In this document: positions 47,211 to 56,165 of the stretch, one piece after another
How the letters are laid out: each line of letters begins with the position of its first letter
Numbering within the stretch: position 1 is the stretch's first letter
Origin: Georgenia satyanarayanai
GTDB taxonomy: Bacteria > Actinomycetota > Actinomycetes > Actinomycetales > Actinomycetaceae
Direction: 5' to 3'
Assembly (NCBI RefSeq): GCF_023715365.1
Contig: NZ_JAMBNZ010000001.1
Coordinates: 1 to 64,000 of the forward strand
DNA: 64,000 nucleotides
Made by a program: the position numbers and the translations under genes
The notes under the pieces: model-generated
Database searches by the model: none
What the model saw: the letters and a program-made list of their open reading frames with translations, nothing else
What the model was told of the DNA's origin: nothing

Positions 47211-49646
47211 TTGGACACGCACGTAAAGACACCGATGGAGGTCTTTCACCTCCCACAGCATCTCGTCGTCCCCCTGTTCCAGCGTTCTTATGTCTGGGAC
47301 GAGGGCGAGCAGTGGCTACCGTTTTGGCAAGACGTCCGGCGGCTCGCTGAACTTCGGCTTACCCAGCCCTTCTCCACGGCGACGCACTTCCTCGGCGCGA
47401 TCGTGCTGCAGGCTCACGACCATCAGACTGGGAGCATTCCCGCGAAGAACGTCATCGACGGTCAGCAGCGGCTCACCACACTGCAGCTGTTGATGGACGC
47501 GACCGGTGCTCTTCTCGAAGAGGCCGGGCAGGATGCCTTGGCTGGCCAGCTCGAGGCCCTGACACATAATCAGGGCCTCTTCGTCACCGGGTCGGAGTCG
47601 CGGCTCAAGGTTCGCCACACCAACAGGGACGCCGCCCCCTTCGACGAAGTTATGGGAGCGGAACCCCCTGTGGACCACGCCGCGTTGCGGCACTCAGGTG
47701 CTCTGATCGCTCGAGCTCACCGCTTCTTCACCTCCTCCGTCGCCGAGTGGCTCGATGACTTCGATGACCCGGATTTTGCAGGCAGGGCAAACGCGCTGGT
47801 GCAGGTACTCACCCAGGGTCTCCAGTTGGTCGTCATCGATCTCCAGGCCCAGGAGAACTCGCAGGAGATTTTCGAGACCCTCAATGCCCGAGGCACCCCG
47901 CTCACCGGCGCAGATCTCGTGAAGAACTTCGTCTTCCAGCGACTTGCCGCCGAGGGAGTCGACACTCGGCGCGCGTACTCGGAGAGCTGGCCCTTCGAGC
48001 GGCCGTTCTGGGAGAAGGAAGTCAGCGTCGGACGCTACAACCTGTCTCGCAGCTCGCTGTTCCTTAACCAGTGGCTGGCATCCCGCGTCGGTGAGGAGGT
48101 CAGTCCCAAGTCCACCTTCACGCGTTTCAAGCACTACGTCGACCACGAGCAGCAAGAGCGGATGAGCGATGTGCTGGTGCTCATCAAGCAGCAAGCGGAC
48201 GCCTATCAGCAATGGAGCGTCGCCGCGGCCGAGCCGGACCGGGCGCTGAACCCGACCGAGCTGGCGATCTATCGGATGCAGGCATCGGACACCGAGCTCC
48301 TCACACCGGTCCTAATCTGGCTGCACGAGCCGGAGCTTGCGATCCCCTCCGACGTGATCAACCACGTCATTGCCGACCTCGAGAGCTGGCTGATCCGCCG
48401 TCAGCTCCTGCGGCTCACGTCGGCCGACCTCGGTCGCATCGTCGCGGACCTCATCAAGAACTTCCGTACCGCCCCTACGCACCTGCTCGCCGGACAGGTC
48501 CGTGACTACCTCACTCGCCTCTCCTCCCCGAGCACATATTGGCCGGGCGACGACGAGATTCGCCGATCCCTCCACACTGAGAACGTCTATCGACGGTTCC
48601 GGCGCGGCAGGCTGCGCATGGTGCTGGAGGCGGCCGAGGACCATCTCCGTGCGGCACACGGCTCCCCCCGCGTCCCACGACGGGGATACCCCATCGAGCA
48701 CATCCTTCCGCAAAAGTGGGATACCCACTGGCCCGTTGACGGGTTGGAGGCCGAGCTAAACCGTGGAGCTCATGTCCACCGACTGGGCAACCTGACTCTC
48801 CTCACCCGTAGTCTCAACTCGGTCGTCTCGAACAGCGGATGGGATGTGAAGCGCGCAAAGATCGCCGAGCACGACACGTTCCTGCTGAATCGGCCATTCC
48901 TTCGGGCCGGGAGCGAGGTGTGGGACGAGGATCAGATCGACGAACGGTCCCACGCAATAATCGACTCTCTGATCGCGACCTGGCCGGTGCCTGATGGGCA
49001 CGAGGGTCGCGTAATCGAGAAGGTACCCAGCGACCACGGTTGGGTCGAGGTCAAACACCTGGTCGCTGCTGGGCTGATCGCCCCGGGCACTTCCCTGATT
49101 CCTCGGCCCGGGCATTGGCAGTCGCGGGAAGCCATCGTCCAGGCGGACGGCAGTCTCCGGGTGGGTGCGGCGGTCTATTGGAGCCCCTCCGGGGCAGGTG
49201 CGCACGTCAAGGGCGCGGTGACGAACGGATGGCGGTTCTGGCGGCTCGCTGACGGGCGGAAGCTCCTGGACGTGCGCGCTGAGTACCGCGGTGAGAAGCC
49301 GTCGACGCAGCGCGAGAAGTCATTCGACTGGTCGCCGCTGCACGAGATGCTCGAGGCCCTGCCCGAGGGCTACTGGACCACCTACGGTGCGCTTGCCGAC
49401 GCAGTTGGCACAGCCGCGCAAGCAGTGGGCAATCACGTGCCGGGATGTACGCACTGCGTCAACCCTCACCGTGTTTTGACGAGTGCAGGACGCGTCGCCG
49501 ACAACTTCAGATGGCTGGCCCCCGACGACGTGCGCGATCCGGCTCGCATGCTCCAGGACGAAGGCGTTTCCTTCGTGGATGGACGCGCAGATCCCAGTCG
49601 ACGTCTGCACAGCGACGACCTTGCTGCTTTGGTCGCCGCGGGCTAG
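47211..49646 (+). CDS. GmrSD-class restriction protein: DUF262-DUF1524-RAMA-ATL fusion
   Basis: An 811-residue fusion. Residues 1-330 form DUF262 with the NTP-binding FQRSYVW and IDGQQRLTTLQLL (about residue 81). A DUF1524-type HNH nuclease follows, with YPIEHILPQKW near residue 494. Residues 608-692 look like a RAMA domain (VEVKHLVAAGLIAPGTSL, then GWRFWRLADGRKLLDVRAEY). Residues 710-775 form an alkyltransferase-like module (PEGYWTTYGALADAV, NPHRVLTSAGRVA) in which the catalytic Cys position of MGMT is Pro. A TTG start at 47211 (LDTHVKTPMEVF) fits the family beginning; ATG 47235 is the alternative. Confidence 0.85.
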   Translation: MDTHVKTPMEVFHLPQHLVVPLFQRSYVWDEGEQWLPFWQDVRRLAELRLTQPFSTATHFLGAIVLQAHDHQTGSIPAKNVIDGQQRLTTLQLLMDATGALLEEAGQDALAGQLEALTHNQGLFVTGSESRLKVRHTNRDAAPFDEVMGAEPPVDHAALRHSGALIARAHRFFTSSVAEWLDDFDDPDFAGRANALVQVLTQGLQLVVIDLQAQENSQEIFETLNARGTPLTGADLVKNFVFQRLAAEGVDTRRAYSESWPFERPFWEKEVSVGRYNLSRSSLFLNQWLASRVGEEVSPKSTFTRFKHYVDHEQQERMSDVLVLIKQQADAYQQWSVAAAEPDRALNPTELAIYRMQASDTELLTPVLIWLHEPELAIPSDVINHVIADLESWLIRRQLLRLTSADLGRIVADLIKNFRTAPTHLLAGQVRDYLTRLSSPSTYWPGDDEIRRSLHTENVYRRFRRGRLRMVLEAAEDHLRAAHGSPRVPRRGYPIEHILPQKWDTHWPVDGLEAELNRGAHVHRLGNLTLLTRSLNSVVSNSGWDVKRAKIAEHDTFLLNRPFLRAGSEVWDEDQIDERSHAIIDSLIATWPVPDGHEGRVIEKVPSDHGWVEVKHLVAAGLIAPGTSLIPRPGHWQSREAIVQADGSLRVGAAVYWSPSGAGAHVKGAVTNGWRFWRLADGRKLLDVRAEYRGEKPSTQREKSFDWSPLHEMLEALPEGYWTTYGALADAVGTAAQAVGNHVPGCTHCVNPHRVLTSAGRVADNFRWLAPDDVRDPARMLQDEGVSFVDGRADPSRRLHSDDLAALVAAG

Positions 49647-50521
49647 GCCGCGGACCCATGGAATCAACCTGTCGCTTCGACTGCCGCCCGCACCACCTCC
49701 TGCCACACCGCCGTGATGCTCGCGGGCCCCCGGTCCGGGTGGAGCCGGTTGGTGAGGAGCACGACTACAAGCTCTCGCTCCGGGTCGAAGAGTAACTCGG
49801 TTCCGGTGAACCCGTTGTGGCCGAACCCTCCCGGCACGCCGGCGAACGACAGCCGGTTCGACCAGAACCCGAGCACCTGCCCGCTGTCGTACTGCGGCTC
49901 GAGGAACTCCGCCACCGTCTCCGCCGAGGCGAGCCGCGCGTCGGCGTACCCGCCGCCGTTGACCAGCGTCTGCCCGTAGATCGCGAGGTCTCGCGCCGTC
50001 GAGAACAGACCGGCGTGCCCGGCCAGACCCTCCCAGCCGTACCAGGCGTTCCCGTCGTTGACCTCCCCCACCAGCGTGTAGTCACGCCAGTCCGTGAACT
50101 CCTCCGGCGAGAGGTCCCCGACGATCGGGTACGGGCTTCCCGTCTCGATCATCGTGTGCTCGTAGGAGTTGCCCAGGGAGGTCGCGGCGATGCGGTCGCG
50201 CAGCGCCGGGTCCGGCCGGAACGAGGTGTCGGTCATCCCGAGCGGTCCGTGGACGTGCTCGCGCACGTACTCGTCCAGCGGCTGTCCGCTCACCCGCTCG
50301 ACGATGACGCCCAGCAGCATGAACCCGATGTCCGAGTACCGCCGCTGGGTGCCGGTCTCGTAGCGCAGGTCGAGCCCGGCGAGGAACTCGAGCACCTCCT
50401 CCTGGTTACGCCCGTGCAGGTACGTCGGCTGCCACTCCCACAGGCCCGAGCGGTGCGTGATGAGCTGGCGGACGGTGATCGCGCCCTTCTCGTCGTCGAA
50501 CTCGGGGAGGTGCTCGTCTAG

Positions 50522-51613
50522 GTGTACTCGGCCATCAGGTTGGTGACACTCGGCTGATCGGGGGCTGACCGGCGAGTGCGGTGTGGCGGCGTTCAGTGTT
50601 GTAGGTGTGCAGCCAGGGGGCAAGGGCGTCGCGGCGGGCTTGGTTGCTTGTGAAGGCGTGGCGGTAGGCCCACTCGGTTTGCAGGGTGCGGTTGAAGCGT
50701 TCGACCTTGCCGTTCTGCCAGGGGCAGTGGGGTCGGATGAACTTCTGCACCGCCCCGAGCTGGGCGACCGCGTCGGTGAAGGCGCGGCCGTGGCGGTAGG
50801 CGAAGGCGTTGTCGGTCATCACCCGCTCGATGCGCTCGATGCCCATCGAGGCGAAGTAGGCCGCCGCGCGCAGCAGGAACCCGGCGCAGGTGTCGGCCTT
50901 CTCGTCGTCGTGGATCTCGCTGTAGGCCAGGCGGGAGTGGTCATCGACCATCGAGTGGACGTAGTCATAGCCGATGCGCCGGGTCCTGTCCTGCTTCACG
51001 TTGCCGCGGCCGTGGGCGCGCCACCCGCCCCCGTCGGGGATCTTGCCGAGCTTCTTCACGTCGACGTGGACCAGCTCCCCGGGCCGGTCGCGTTCGTAAC
51101 GCACCGCGGTGGCCTTGGAGGAGCGGATCTGCTGCCCGGTCATCGGGTCCAGCTCCCGTAGGTAGGGCACACCGGCGCGGCGCAGTACCCGCGACACGGT
51201 GCGGGCCGGCACGCCGAGCTCGGCGCCGATCCAGTCCGGCCCGCGGCGATGGGCCTGGCGGCAGGCCACGATCCGCTCGGCTACCTCCGCCGTGGTTTGA
51301 CGCGGGCTGTGGTGGGGGCGGCTGGAGCGGTCATGACGACCCTCCTCGCCCTCCTGGTCGTAGCGCTTGAGCCAGTAGTGCGCGCACTGCCGCGAGACGC
51401 CCATCGCCTTGGCGGTGTGGGCCACCGCCCACCCTTCCTGGCGCACGCGCTGCACCAGCAGCAGGCGTCCGTGGAACGTCAGACGGGCATTACGGTGGGA
51501 CACGAGGACCTCCGGGTGTTGGGCGTGACTCTCGACAAGCCACACCTCACCCGGAGGTCCTCCCTACGTCAACGACCGCCCGGCAGTGTCACCAACGTCC
51601 TGGCTGAGTACAC
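50522..51613 (-). mobile_element. IS481-family insertion sequence
   Basis: 1092 bases with inverted ends GTGTACTC(G/A)GCCA...GTTGGTGACACT, 25 of 29 positions matching, and one transposase gene. It is flanked by CTAG on both sides (50518-50521 and 51614-51617), in line with the NCTAGN target of IS481. It interrupts a serine hydrolase gene. Confidence 0.93.
50535..51503 (-). CDS. IS481-family transposase
   Basis: A 322-residue DDE transposase: an N-terminal HTH (AHTAKAMGVSRQCAHYWLKR), then the catalytic residues in LVHVDVKKLG, RVMTDNAFAYR and WQNGKVERFNRTL. GTG 51503 has a GGAGG five bases upstream; the open frame reaches 51545. The stop lies 13 bases inside the left end. Intact by appearance. 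Confidence 0.93.
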   Translation of the reverse strand: MSHRNARLTFHGRLLLVQRVRQEGWAVAHTAKAMGVSRQCAHYWLKRYDQEGEEGRHDRSSRPHHSPRQTTAEVAERIVACRQAHRRGPDWIGAELGVPARTVSRVLRRAGVPYLRELDPMTGQQIRSSKATAVRYERDRPGELVHVDVKKLGKIPDGGGWRAHGRGNVKQDRTRRIGYDYVHSMVDDHSRLAYSEIHDDEKADTCAGFLLRAAAYFASMGIERIERVMTDNAFAYRHGRAFTDAVAQLGAVQKFIRPHCPWQNGKVERFNRTLQTEWAYRHAFTSNQARRDALAPWLHTYNTERRHTALAGQPPISRVSPT

Positions 51614-52378
51614 CTAGCCGCGAGTCCAGGTCGAGCCGGCCCTCGTCGACCAGACGCATGACGGCGGCCGTGGTCGCCTCGACCTTGGTGATCGAGGCCA
51701 TGTCGAAGATCGTGTCCACCGTCGCGGGCCGCGGCTCGGCCAGCAGGTCGGCGCCGTCGTGCGTTTGCGCGTCCCCGAAGGCCTTCTCGTAGACCACCTG
51801 TCCCCGGTGCGCCACGAGCGCGACGGCGCCGGTGTACCGGTCAGTGTCCTCCAGGCCGAGCCGGCTCTCCACCGCCGCGTCGATCCGCGCGAGCACCGCC
51901 GGATCCACCCCGACGTCCGAAGGGTCGACGTCGACGAGCTCGGGGAAGTCGACGCTCACGTACGCGTCCCCGCGCACCAGCCGCACCTCCACCGTGTTCT
52001 CCCCCGCCTCCACCATCTGCGACACGTCGACGACGGCGTCCCTCCCGCGGGCGAGCGCGGCCGTGGCACCCGGCACCACCTCACCGTTGACGCGCACCTG
52101 CCCCGCCGCCCGGCCCTCGGCCGCCACGCGCAGCGTCGCGTGGCCGTGCGGGGAGTAGAACGTCCCGCTCTGCTCGTCCTTGTCCCGCGGCTCGACGGAC
52201 AGGCTGAGCACCACCTGTCCCTCGGGCGGCGCGTCGGTCTCAGCCACCGCAGGTGCGCCTATCGCGAGCGCCAGTGCCGGTACCGCGAGCAGTGCCACCG
52301 CTCGCGCCGTCGTCGGTCGTGTCAGCCTCATCGCTTCCCCCTTGGTCCGGGCGTCCGCCGGCCGGCGGCGCCGTCATC

Positions 52379-52852
52379 TCACCGCGCCGGCTCGGCACGG
52401 CTCTCCGCGAGCAGCAGCGGCATCCGCCCGCCCTCGCGCTGCGCCACGTGGCACGCCACCGGGTGCGGCGTCCCCGCGTCGGTCAGCGGCGGCACCTGCG
52501 CCACGCACACGTCCTCGCGCAGCGGGCAGCGCGGGTGGAAGGTGCAGCCGCTCGGCGGGTCGGCCGGGTTGGGCACCTCCCCCACCACCGTCGCCGAGAT
52601 CGGCTGCGCGACGCTCGGGTCGGGCACCGGCACCGCCCCGCGCAGGCCGTGGGTGTAGGGGTGCAGCGGCTCGTCGAGCGCTGGCTTCCACGGCCCGATC
52701 TCCACCACCTTGCCGAGGTACATGACCCCGACGTCGTCGCTGATCTGCCGCACCATCGCGACGTCGTGGCTGATGAAGACGTAGGAGAGGTCGAGCTCGT
52801 CGCGCAGCCGCACGAGCAGGTTCATCACCTTCGCCCGCACGGACACATCAAG
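52379..52852 (-). pseudogene. 3' fragment of an oligopeptide ABC transporter ATPase (OppF/DppF-like)
   Basis: The frame encodes the last 157 residues of an OppF-type ATPase: LDVSVRAKVMNLLVRLRDEL, FISHDVAMVRQISDDVGVMY, EPLHPYTHGLRGAVPVPDP and the Cys-rich SGCTFHPRCPLREDVC. The Walker A, Q-loop and signature motif of the first half are missing; upstream sequence becomes the leader region of metNIQ. It lies 47 bases upstream of the serine hydrolase gene. The transporter remainder is not in the window. Confidence 0.88.
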
Positions 52853-52930
52853 GGGGAGACCCGCTTGAAGAGCAGCGCCGATCCTGTCCCGTACCTGAGT
52901 CCACCCGTCCAACACCTGTCGCCCACGTGC

Positions 52931-52936
52931 TACGTT
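52931..52936 (+). promoter_or_regulatory. Possible -10 element of the leader-metNIQ operon
   Basis: TACGTT fits the actinobacterial TANNNT -10 pattern and lies about 30 bases before the leader-peptide start. No convincing -35 is present at the expected distance. Confidence 0.4.
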
Positions 52937-52966
52937 GACGCCACAACCACCAAGGAAGGACGAACC

Positions 52967-53029
52967 ATGGCACAGACCTGTTGTCGCTGCCCTGGCTTCG
53001 TTCCGCCCGGGCCGCCGCATGCTGCATAG
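52967..53029 (+). CDS. Cys-rich leader peptide of metNIQ (20 aa)
   Basis: A short frame with a good ribosome binding site (GGAAGGACGAACC before ATG). Its codons include a cluster of cysteines, TCCRCPGF, near the start and several prolines after it. An intrinsic terminator begins about 20 bases after the stop and lies before metN. The arrangement matches cysteine-responsive attenuation: ribosome stalling at Cys codons when cysteinyl-tRNA is scarce would prevent terminator formation or let transcription pass. It was too short for normal gene calling. Confidence 0.75.
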   Translation: MAQTCCRCPGFVPPGPPHAA

Positions 53030-53047
53030 CTGACGCACCCGCATCCG

Positions 53048-53078
53048 AACGAGGCACGAGTCCGTGCCTCGTTTTTTT
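53048..53078 (+). terminator. Attenuator hairpin before metN
   Basis: ACGAGGCACG (53049-53058), loop AGTC, and CGTGCCTCGT (53063-53072) form a perfect ten-base stem followed directly by seven T residues. It sits between the leader peptide and metN and is the only classic T-tract terminator I found in the window. Confidence 0.9.
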
Positions 53079-53164
53079 GTGCCCACAACTCGCGAAAGAA
53101 CCGTCGTGACCAGCACACCGCACCACCCGCCGTCGTCGTCCTCGCCGTTCGGGGCTGCCGCCCG

Positions 53165-54187
53165 ATGATCACCCTCGACGGCGTCTCCAAGCGCTACGTC
53201 ACCAAGAACGGCACCGTCGACGCGCTCGTCGACGTCTCCCTCGACGTCGACCAGGGCGACGTGTACGGCATCATCGGCTTCTCCGGCGCTGGCAAGTCCA
53301 CCCTCCTGCGGATGGTCAACCAGCTCGAGACGCCGGACGCCGGCACGGTGAACGTCAACGGCCAGGACCTCACCGCGATGTCCTCCCGTGAGCTGCGCCG
53401 CCAGCGCCGCGACATCGGCATGGTCTTCCAGCAGTTCAACCTCCTGGAGACCAAGACGGTCTACCGCAACGTCGCCATGCCGCTCCTCATCCAGGGCGCG
53501 TCCAAGGCCGAGATCGACCGCCGGGTGGACGAGGTGCTCAAGATCGTCGAGCTCGAGGACAAGCGCAATGCCAGCATCCGCCAGCTCTCCGGTGGGCAGA
53601 AGCAGCGCGTCGGCATCGCCCGCGCCCTCACCACCCAACCCTCGATCCTCCTGTGCGACGAGGCCACCAGCGCCCTGGACCCCAAGACCACCGAGTCGAT
53701 CCTCGCGCTGCTCAAGAAGATCAATCGCGAGATGGGCGTGACGATCCTGCTCATCACCCACCAAATGCACGTCATCCAGCGCATCTGCACCAAGGTCGCC
53801 GTCATGGAGGCCGGCCGGATCGTCGAGCGCGGCAACGTCCTCGACGTCTTCACCCGCCCCCGCGAGTCCATCACCCAGGACTTCGTCCGCACCGTCGTCA
53901 ACGACCAGATCCCCGAGCCGCTGCTCGAGATGGTCCAGGCCGAGACCCGCCCTCAGGAGCTGCTGCGCCTGCGATTCGTCGGGGACACCGTCCGCCAGCC
54001 GCTGCTCGCGTCCCTCAGCCGGATCGAGGGCCTGGAGGTCAACATCCTCGGCGCCACCGTCGAGGAGCTGCAGGAGTCGGTCCTGTGCCTGTTCCTCGTC
54101 CAGCTCATCGGCGGCCCCGAACCCGTCCGCCGCGCAGAACTGCTGCTCGATGACGCAGGGATCCTGCGAGAGAGGATCGCCGCCTGA
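53165..54187 (+). CDS. metN: Methionine ABC transporter ATP-binding protein MetN
   Basis: A 340-residue ATPase: Walker A GFSGAGKST (an unusual GFSG for GASG), Q-loop MVFQQFNLL, signature LSGGQKQRVGIARAL, Walker B ILLCDEATSALDP and the H-loop in LLITHQMHV. The C-terminal 80 residues are the NIL ligand-binding domain (RLRFVGDTVRQPLLASLSRI). It is the first gene of metNIQ and overlaps metI by one base. Regulation by the upstream Cys-rich leader suggests a role in sulfur amino acid supply (methionine, possibly cystine). Confidence 0.94.
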   Translation: MITLDGVSKRYVTKNGTVDALVDVSLDVDQGDVYGIIGFSGAGKSTLLRMVNQLETPDAGTVNVNGQDLTAMSSRELRRQRRDIGMVFQQFNLLETKTVYRNVAMPLLIQGASKAEIDRRVDEVLKIVELEDKRNASIRQLSGGQKQRVGIARALTTQPSILLCDEATSALDPKTTESILALLKKINREMGVTILLITHQMHVIQRICTKVAVMEAGRIVERGNVLDVFTRPRESITQDFVRTVVNDQIPEPLLEMVQAETRPQELLRLRFVGDTVRQPLLASLSRIEGLEVNILGATVEELQESVLCLFLVQLIGGPEPVRRAELLLDDAGILRERIAA

Positions 54188-54855
54188 TGGACCAGGAGAT
54201 CTTCGGCGTCACCGTCGACCGGCTGATCCTGGCCGGTGTCCAGACCGTCTACATGCTCGGCTGGGGCATGCTCTTCGGCACGCTCGTCGGCATCGGGCTC
54301 GCCCTCGCGCTCGTGCTGAGCCGCCGCGGCGGGCTCATGGAGAACCGCGTCACCTACGCCGCGGTCAACGTGACGATCAACGTCGTCCGCTCCATCCCCT
54401 TCATCATCCTGCTCGTCGCGATGATGCCGATTACCCGCGCGATCGTCGGCACGAGCGTCGGCAGCCGCGCCGCCCTCGTCCCGCTCATCGTCTACATCGC
54501 GCCGTTCATCGCGCGCATGGTCGAGGCCAGCCTGCTCGAGGTCTCCCCCGGCGTCCTCGAGGCCGCCAAGGCCATGGGCGCGAGCAACGCCCAGATCGTG
54601 CGCCGCTTCCTCCTGCCCGAGGCCTACAGCTCCATCGTCCTGGCGCTCACCACGAGCGTCGTCGGGCTCCTCGGCGCCACCGCCATGGCCGGCTACGGCG
54701 GTGGTGGCGGCGTCGGCGACCTCGCCCTCACCTACGGCCGTGAACGCTTCAACACCCCGCTCATGGTGTTCACCGTCGTCATCCTCGTCATCTTCGTCCA
54801 GCTCATGCAGGCGGCAGGCAACTACCTGTCCCGCCGCCTGCGCGATCCCCGCTGA
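54187..54855 (+). CDS. metI: Methionine ABC transporter permease MetI
   Basis: A 222-residue permease with five or six membrane segments. The EAA loop that docks to MetN reads EAAKAMGASNAQIVRRFLLP. The C-terminus ends NYLSRRLRDPR. It overlaps metN by one base (TGATG) and metQ starts 24 bases later. Confidence 0.94.
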   Translation: MDQEIFGVTVDRLILAGVQTVYMLGWGMLFGTLVGIGLALALVLSRRGGLMENRVTYAAVNVTINVVRSIPFIILLVAMMPITRAIVGTSVGSRAALVPLIVYIAPFIARMVEASLLEVSPGVLEAAKAMGASNAQIVRRFLLPEAYSSIVLALTTSVVGLLGATAMAGYGGGGGVGDLALTYGRERFNTPLMVFTVVILVIFVQLMQAAGNYLSRRLRDPR

Positions 54856-54878
54856 CTCCCCGAAAGGCACTCCCCCGC

Positions 54879-55724
54879 ATGAAGAAGTTCCGCACCCTCG
54901 CCCTGGCGCTGCCGTTCGCGCTCCTCCTCGGCGCCTGCGCCGAGCCCGGCTCGAGCGACTCCGCCGATACCGACTCCGCCTCGGGCGACAACACGACCAT
55001 CACCTACAGCAAGTCCCAGGGCCCGTACACCGAGCTCTTCGAGGACGCCGTCGCCCCCATCCTCGAGGAGCAGGGCTACACGCTGCAGGCCCAGGACGTC
55101 TCCGACCTCCTCACCGCCGACATCGCCCTCAACGACGGCGACGTCGACTTCAACGTCGAGCAGCACACCGCCTACCTCGAGACCTTCAACGCCGAGAACG
55201 ACGGCGACCTCGTGCCGATCAGCCCGATCCCCACGGTCCCCGCGGGCATCTACTCCGACAACCACGAGACGCTCGAGGAGGTGCCCGACGGCGCCACCGT
55301 CGCCGTCCCCAACGACGCCTCGAACATGGCGCGCGCCTACCTGCTGCTCGAGAAGATCGGCTGGATCGAGCTCGACGAGAACGCCGACCGCACTATGCTC
55401 ACCCAGGCCGACATCGTCGCCAACCCGCACAATCTCGAGATCACCGAGATGCGCTCGCTCACCATCCCGCCCGCGAGCGTGGACTTCGACTACATCGTCA
55501 TCACCGGCTCCATCGTCTACAACGCCGGCATCGACCCCTCGACGGCGCTGGCGACCGAGGACATCCTCGACCACCTCGTCCTCCAGGTCGTCGTCAAGGA
55601 GGAGAACGCCGACACCGAGTGGGCCCAGGCCATCGTCGATGCCTACCACTCCGAGGAGTTCGCCACCTACATGGAGGAGAACAACGACGGCCTGTGGTGG
55701 ATCCCGGAGGAGCTGCAGTCCTGA
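54879..55724 (+). CDS. metQ: Methionine-binding lipoprotein MetQ
   Basis: A 281-residue NlpA-family lipoprotein. The signal peptide with lipobox LLLGACAEP places the lipid Cys at residue 20; an acidic, Ser-rich linker follows. The binding fold shows ADIALNDGDVDFNVEQHTAYL, ISPIPTVPAGIYS and PNDASNMARAYLLLEKIGWI. It is the substrate-binding part of the transporter. Confidence 0.94.
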   Translation: MKKFRTLALALPFALLLGACAEPGSSDSADTDSASGDNTTITYSKSQGPYTELFEDAVAPILEEQGYTLQAQDVSDLLTADIALNDGDVDFNVEQHTAYLETFNAENDGDLVPISPIPTVPAGIYSDNHETLEEVPDGATVAVPNDASNMARAYLLLEKIGWIELDENADRTMLTQADIVANPHNLEITEMRSLTIPPASVDFDYIVITGSIVYNAGIDPSTALATEDILDHLVLQVVVKEENADTEWAQAIVDAYHSEEFATYMEENNDGLWWIPEELQS

Positions 55725-55744
55725 GCTTCCTCTAGAACCGCACT

Positions 55745-55784
55745 ACGACGGCGCACCCGCCTGGCAGGGAAGGTGCGCCGTCGT
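55745..55784 (+). terminator. Hairpin after metQ
   Basis: ACGACGGCGCACC (55745-55757) pairs perfectly with GGTGCGCCGTCGT (55772-55784) over a 14-base loop. It lies 20 bases after the metQ stop and is the probable operon terminator, without a T tract. Confidence 0.75.
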
Positions 55785-55910
55785 CGTCGGTAGCGGCGCC
55801 CGCCGGCCCTCCGTCAGGGCAGCCCCGCACCTCGCCGAGCCTCCTCGATCTCCGCGCCGACACATGCCTCGCGTTCCAGCCGAGTACGCTCGCCATACCA
55901 ACGAGGCGGC

Positions 55911-56165
55911 ATGGCAGTCCGCAAAGTGGCGATCACTCTTCCGGAAGAGCTCTACGAACTCGTCGAGCGGGCGCGAGTGGTTGAGCACAGGAGCAGGTCG
56001 GAGGTCATCCAGGAGGCCCTGCGCACGCACTTCGGCGAGGCCGTCTATCGCCCCAGCGAGGCCGAGCGGGCCGCGCTCATCGCGGGGCTTGAGGAGGCGC
56101 ATGTAGACCCCACGTCGGTCAGGGAATGGTCTGACGTACGGCCGCAGCTGAGGGCGCGTCGTTGA
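55911..56165 (+). CDS. ParD-like ribbon-helix-helix antitoxin
   Basis: An 84-residue protein with an N-terminal ribbon-helix-helix (AVRKVAITLPEELYELVERA, SEVIQEALRTHF) and a hydrophilic C-terminus (SVREWSDVRPQLRARR). It overlaps the toxin gene by four bases, in the usual antitoxin-first order. Expected to bind the toxin and its own promoter. Confidence 0.85.
   Translation: MAVRKVAITLPEELYELVERARVVEHRSRSEVIQEALRTHFGEAVYRPSEAERAALIAGLEEAHVDPTSVREWSDVRPQLRARR

Larger units (their letters stand above)
50518..51617. repeat. CTAG target duplication around the IS481 element
   Basis: Four-base direct repeats CTAG at 50518-50521 and 51614-51617. Joining across one copy restores the serine hydrolase frame. 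Confidence 0.9.
49664..52331 (-). pseudogene. Serine hydrolase (beta-lactamase fold) split by IS481
   Basis: The 5' part (51618-52331) encodes a signal peptide (VALLAVPALALAIGAPAVA), a beta-sandwich region and the SxxK nucleophile motif in FDMASITKVEA. The 3' part (49664-50521) continues with YSDIGFMLLG and GHNGFTGTELL, as in class C beta-lactamase-like esterases and D-peptidases. Removing the IS and one CTAG restores a frame of 523 residues reading LDSRLDEHLPEF across the junction. The gene was intact until recently. As it stands it is disrupted after the SxxK motif. Confidence 0.92.

Noticed and set aside
52853-52966. A SAM-type riboswitch before the leader peptide of metNIQ
   Set aside because: I could not find a convincing aptamer fold in the short space, and the leader-plus-terminator pattern explains regulation better.
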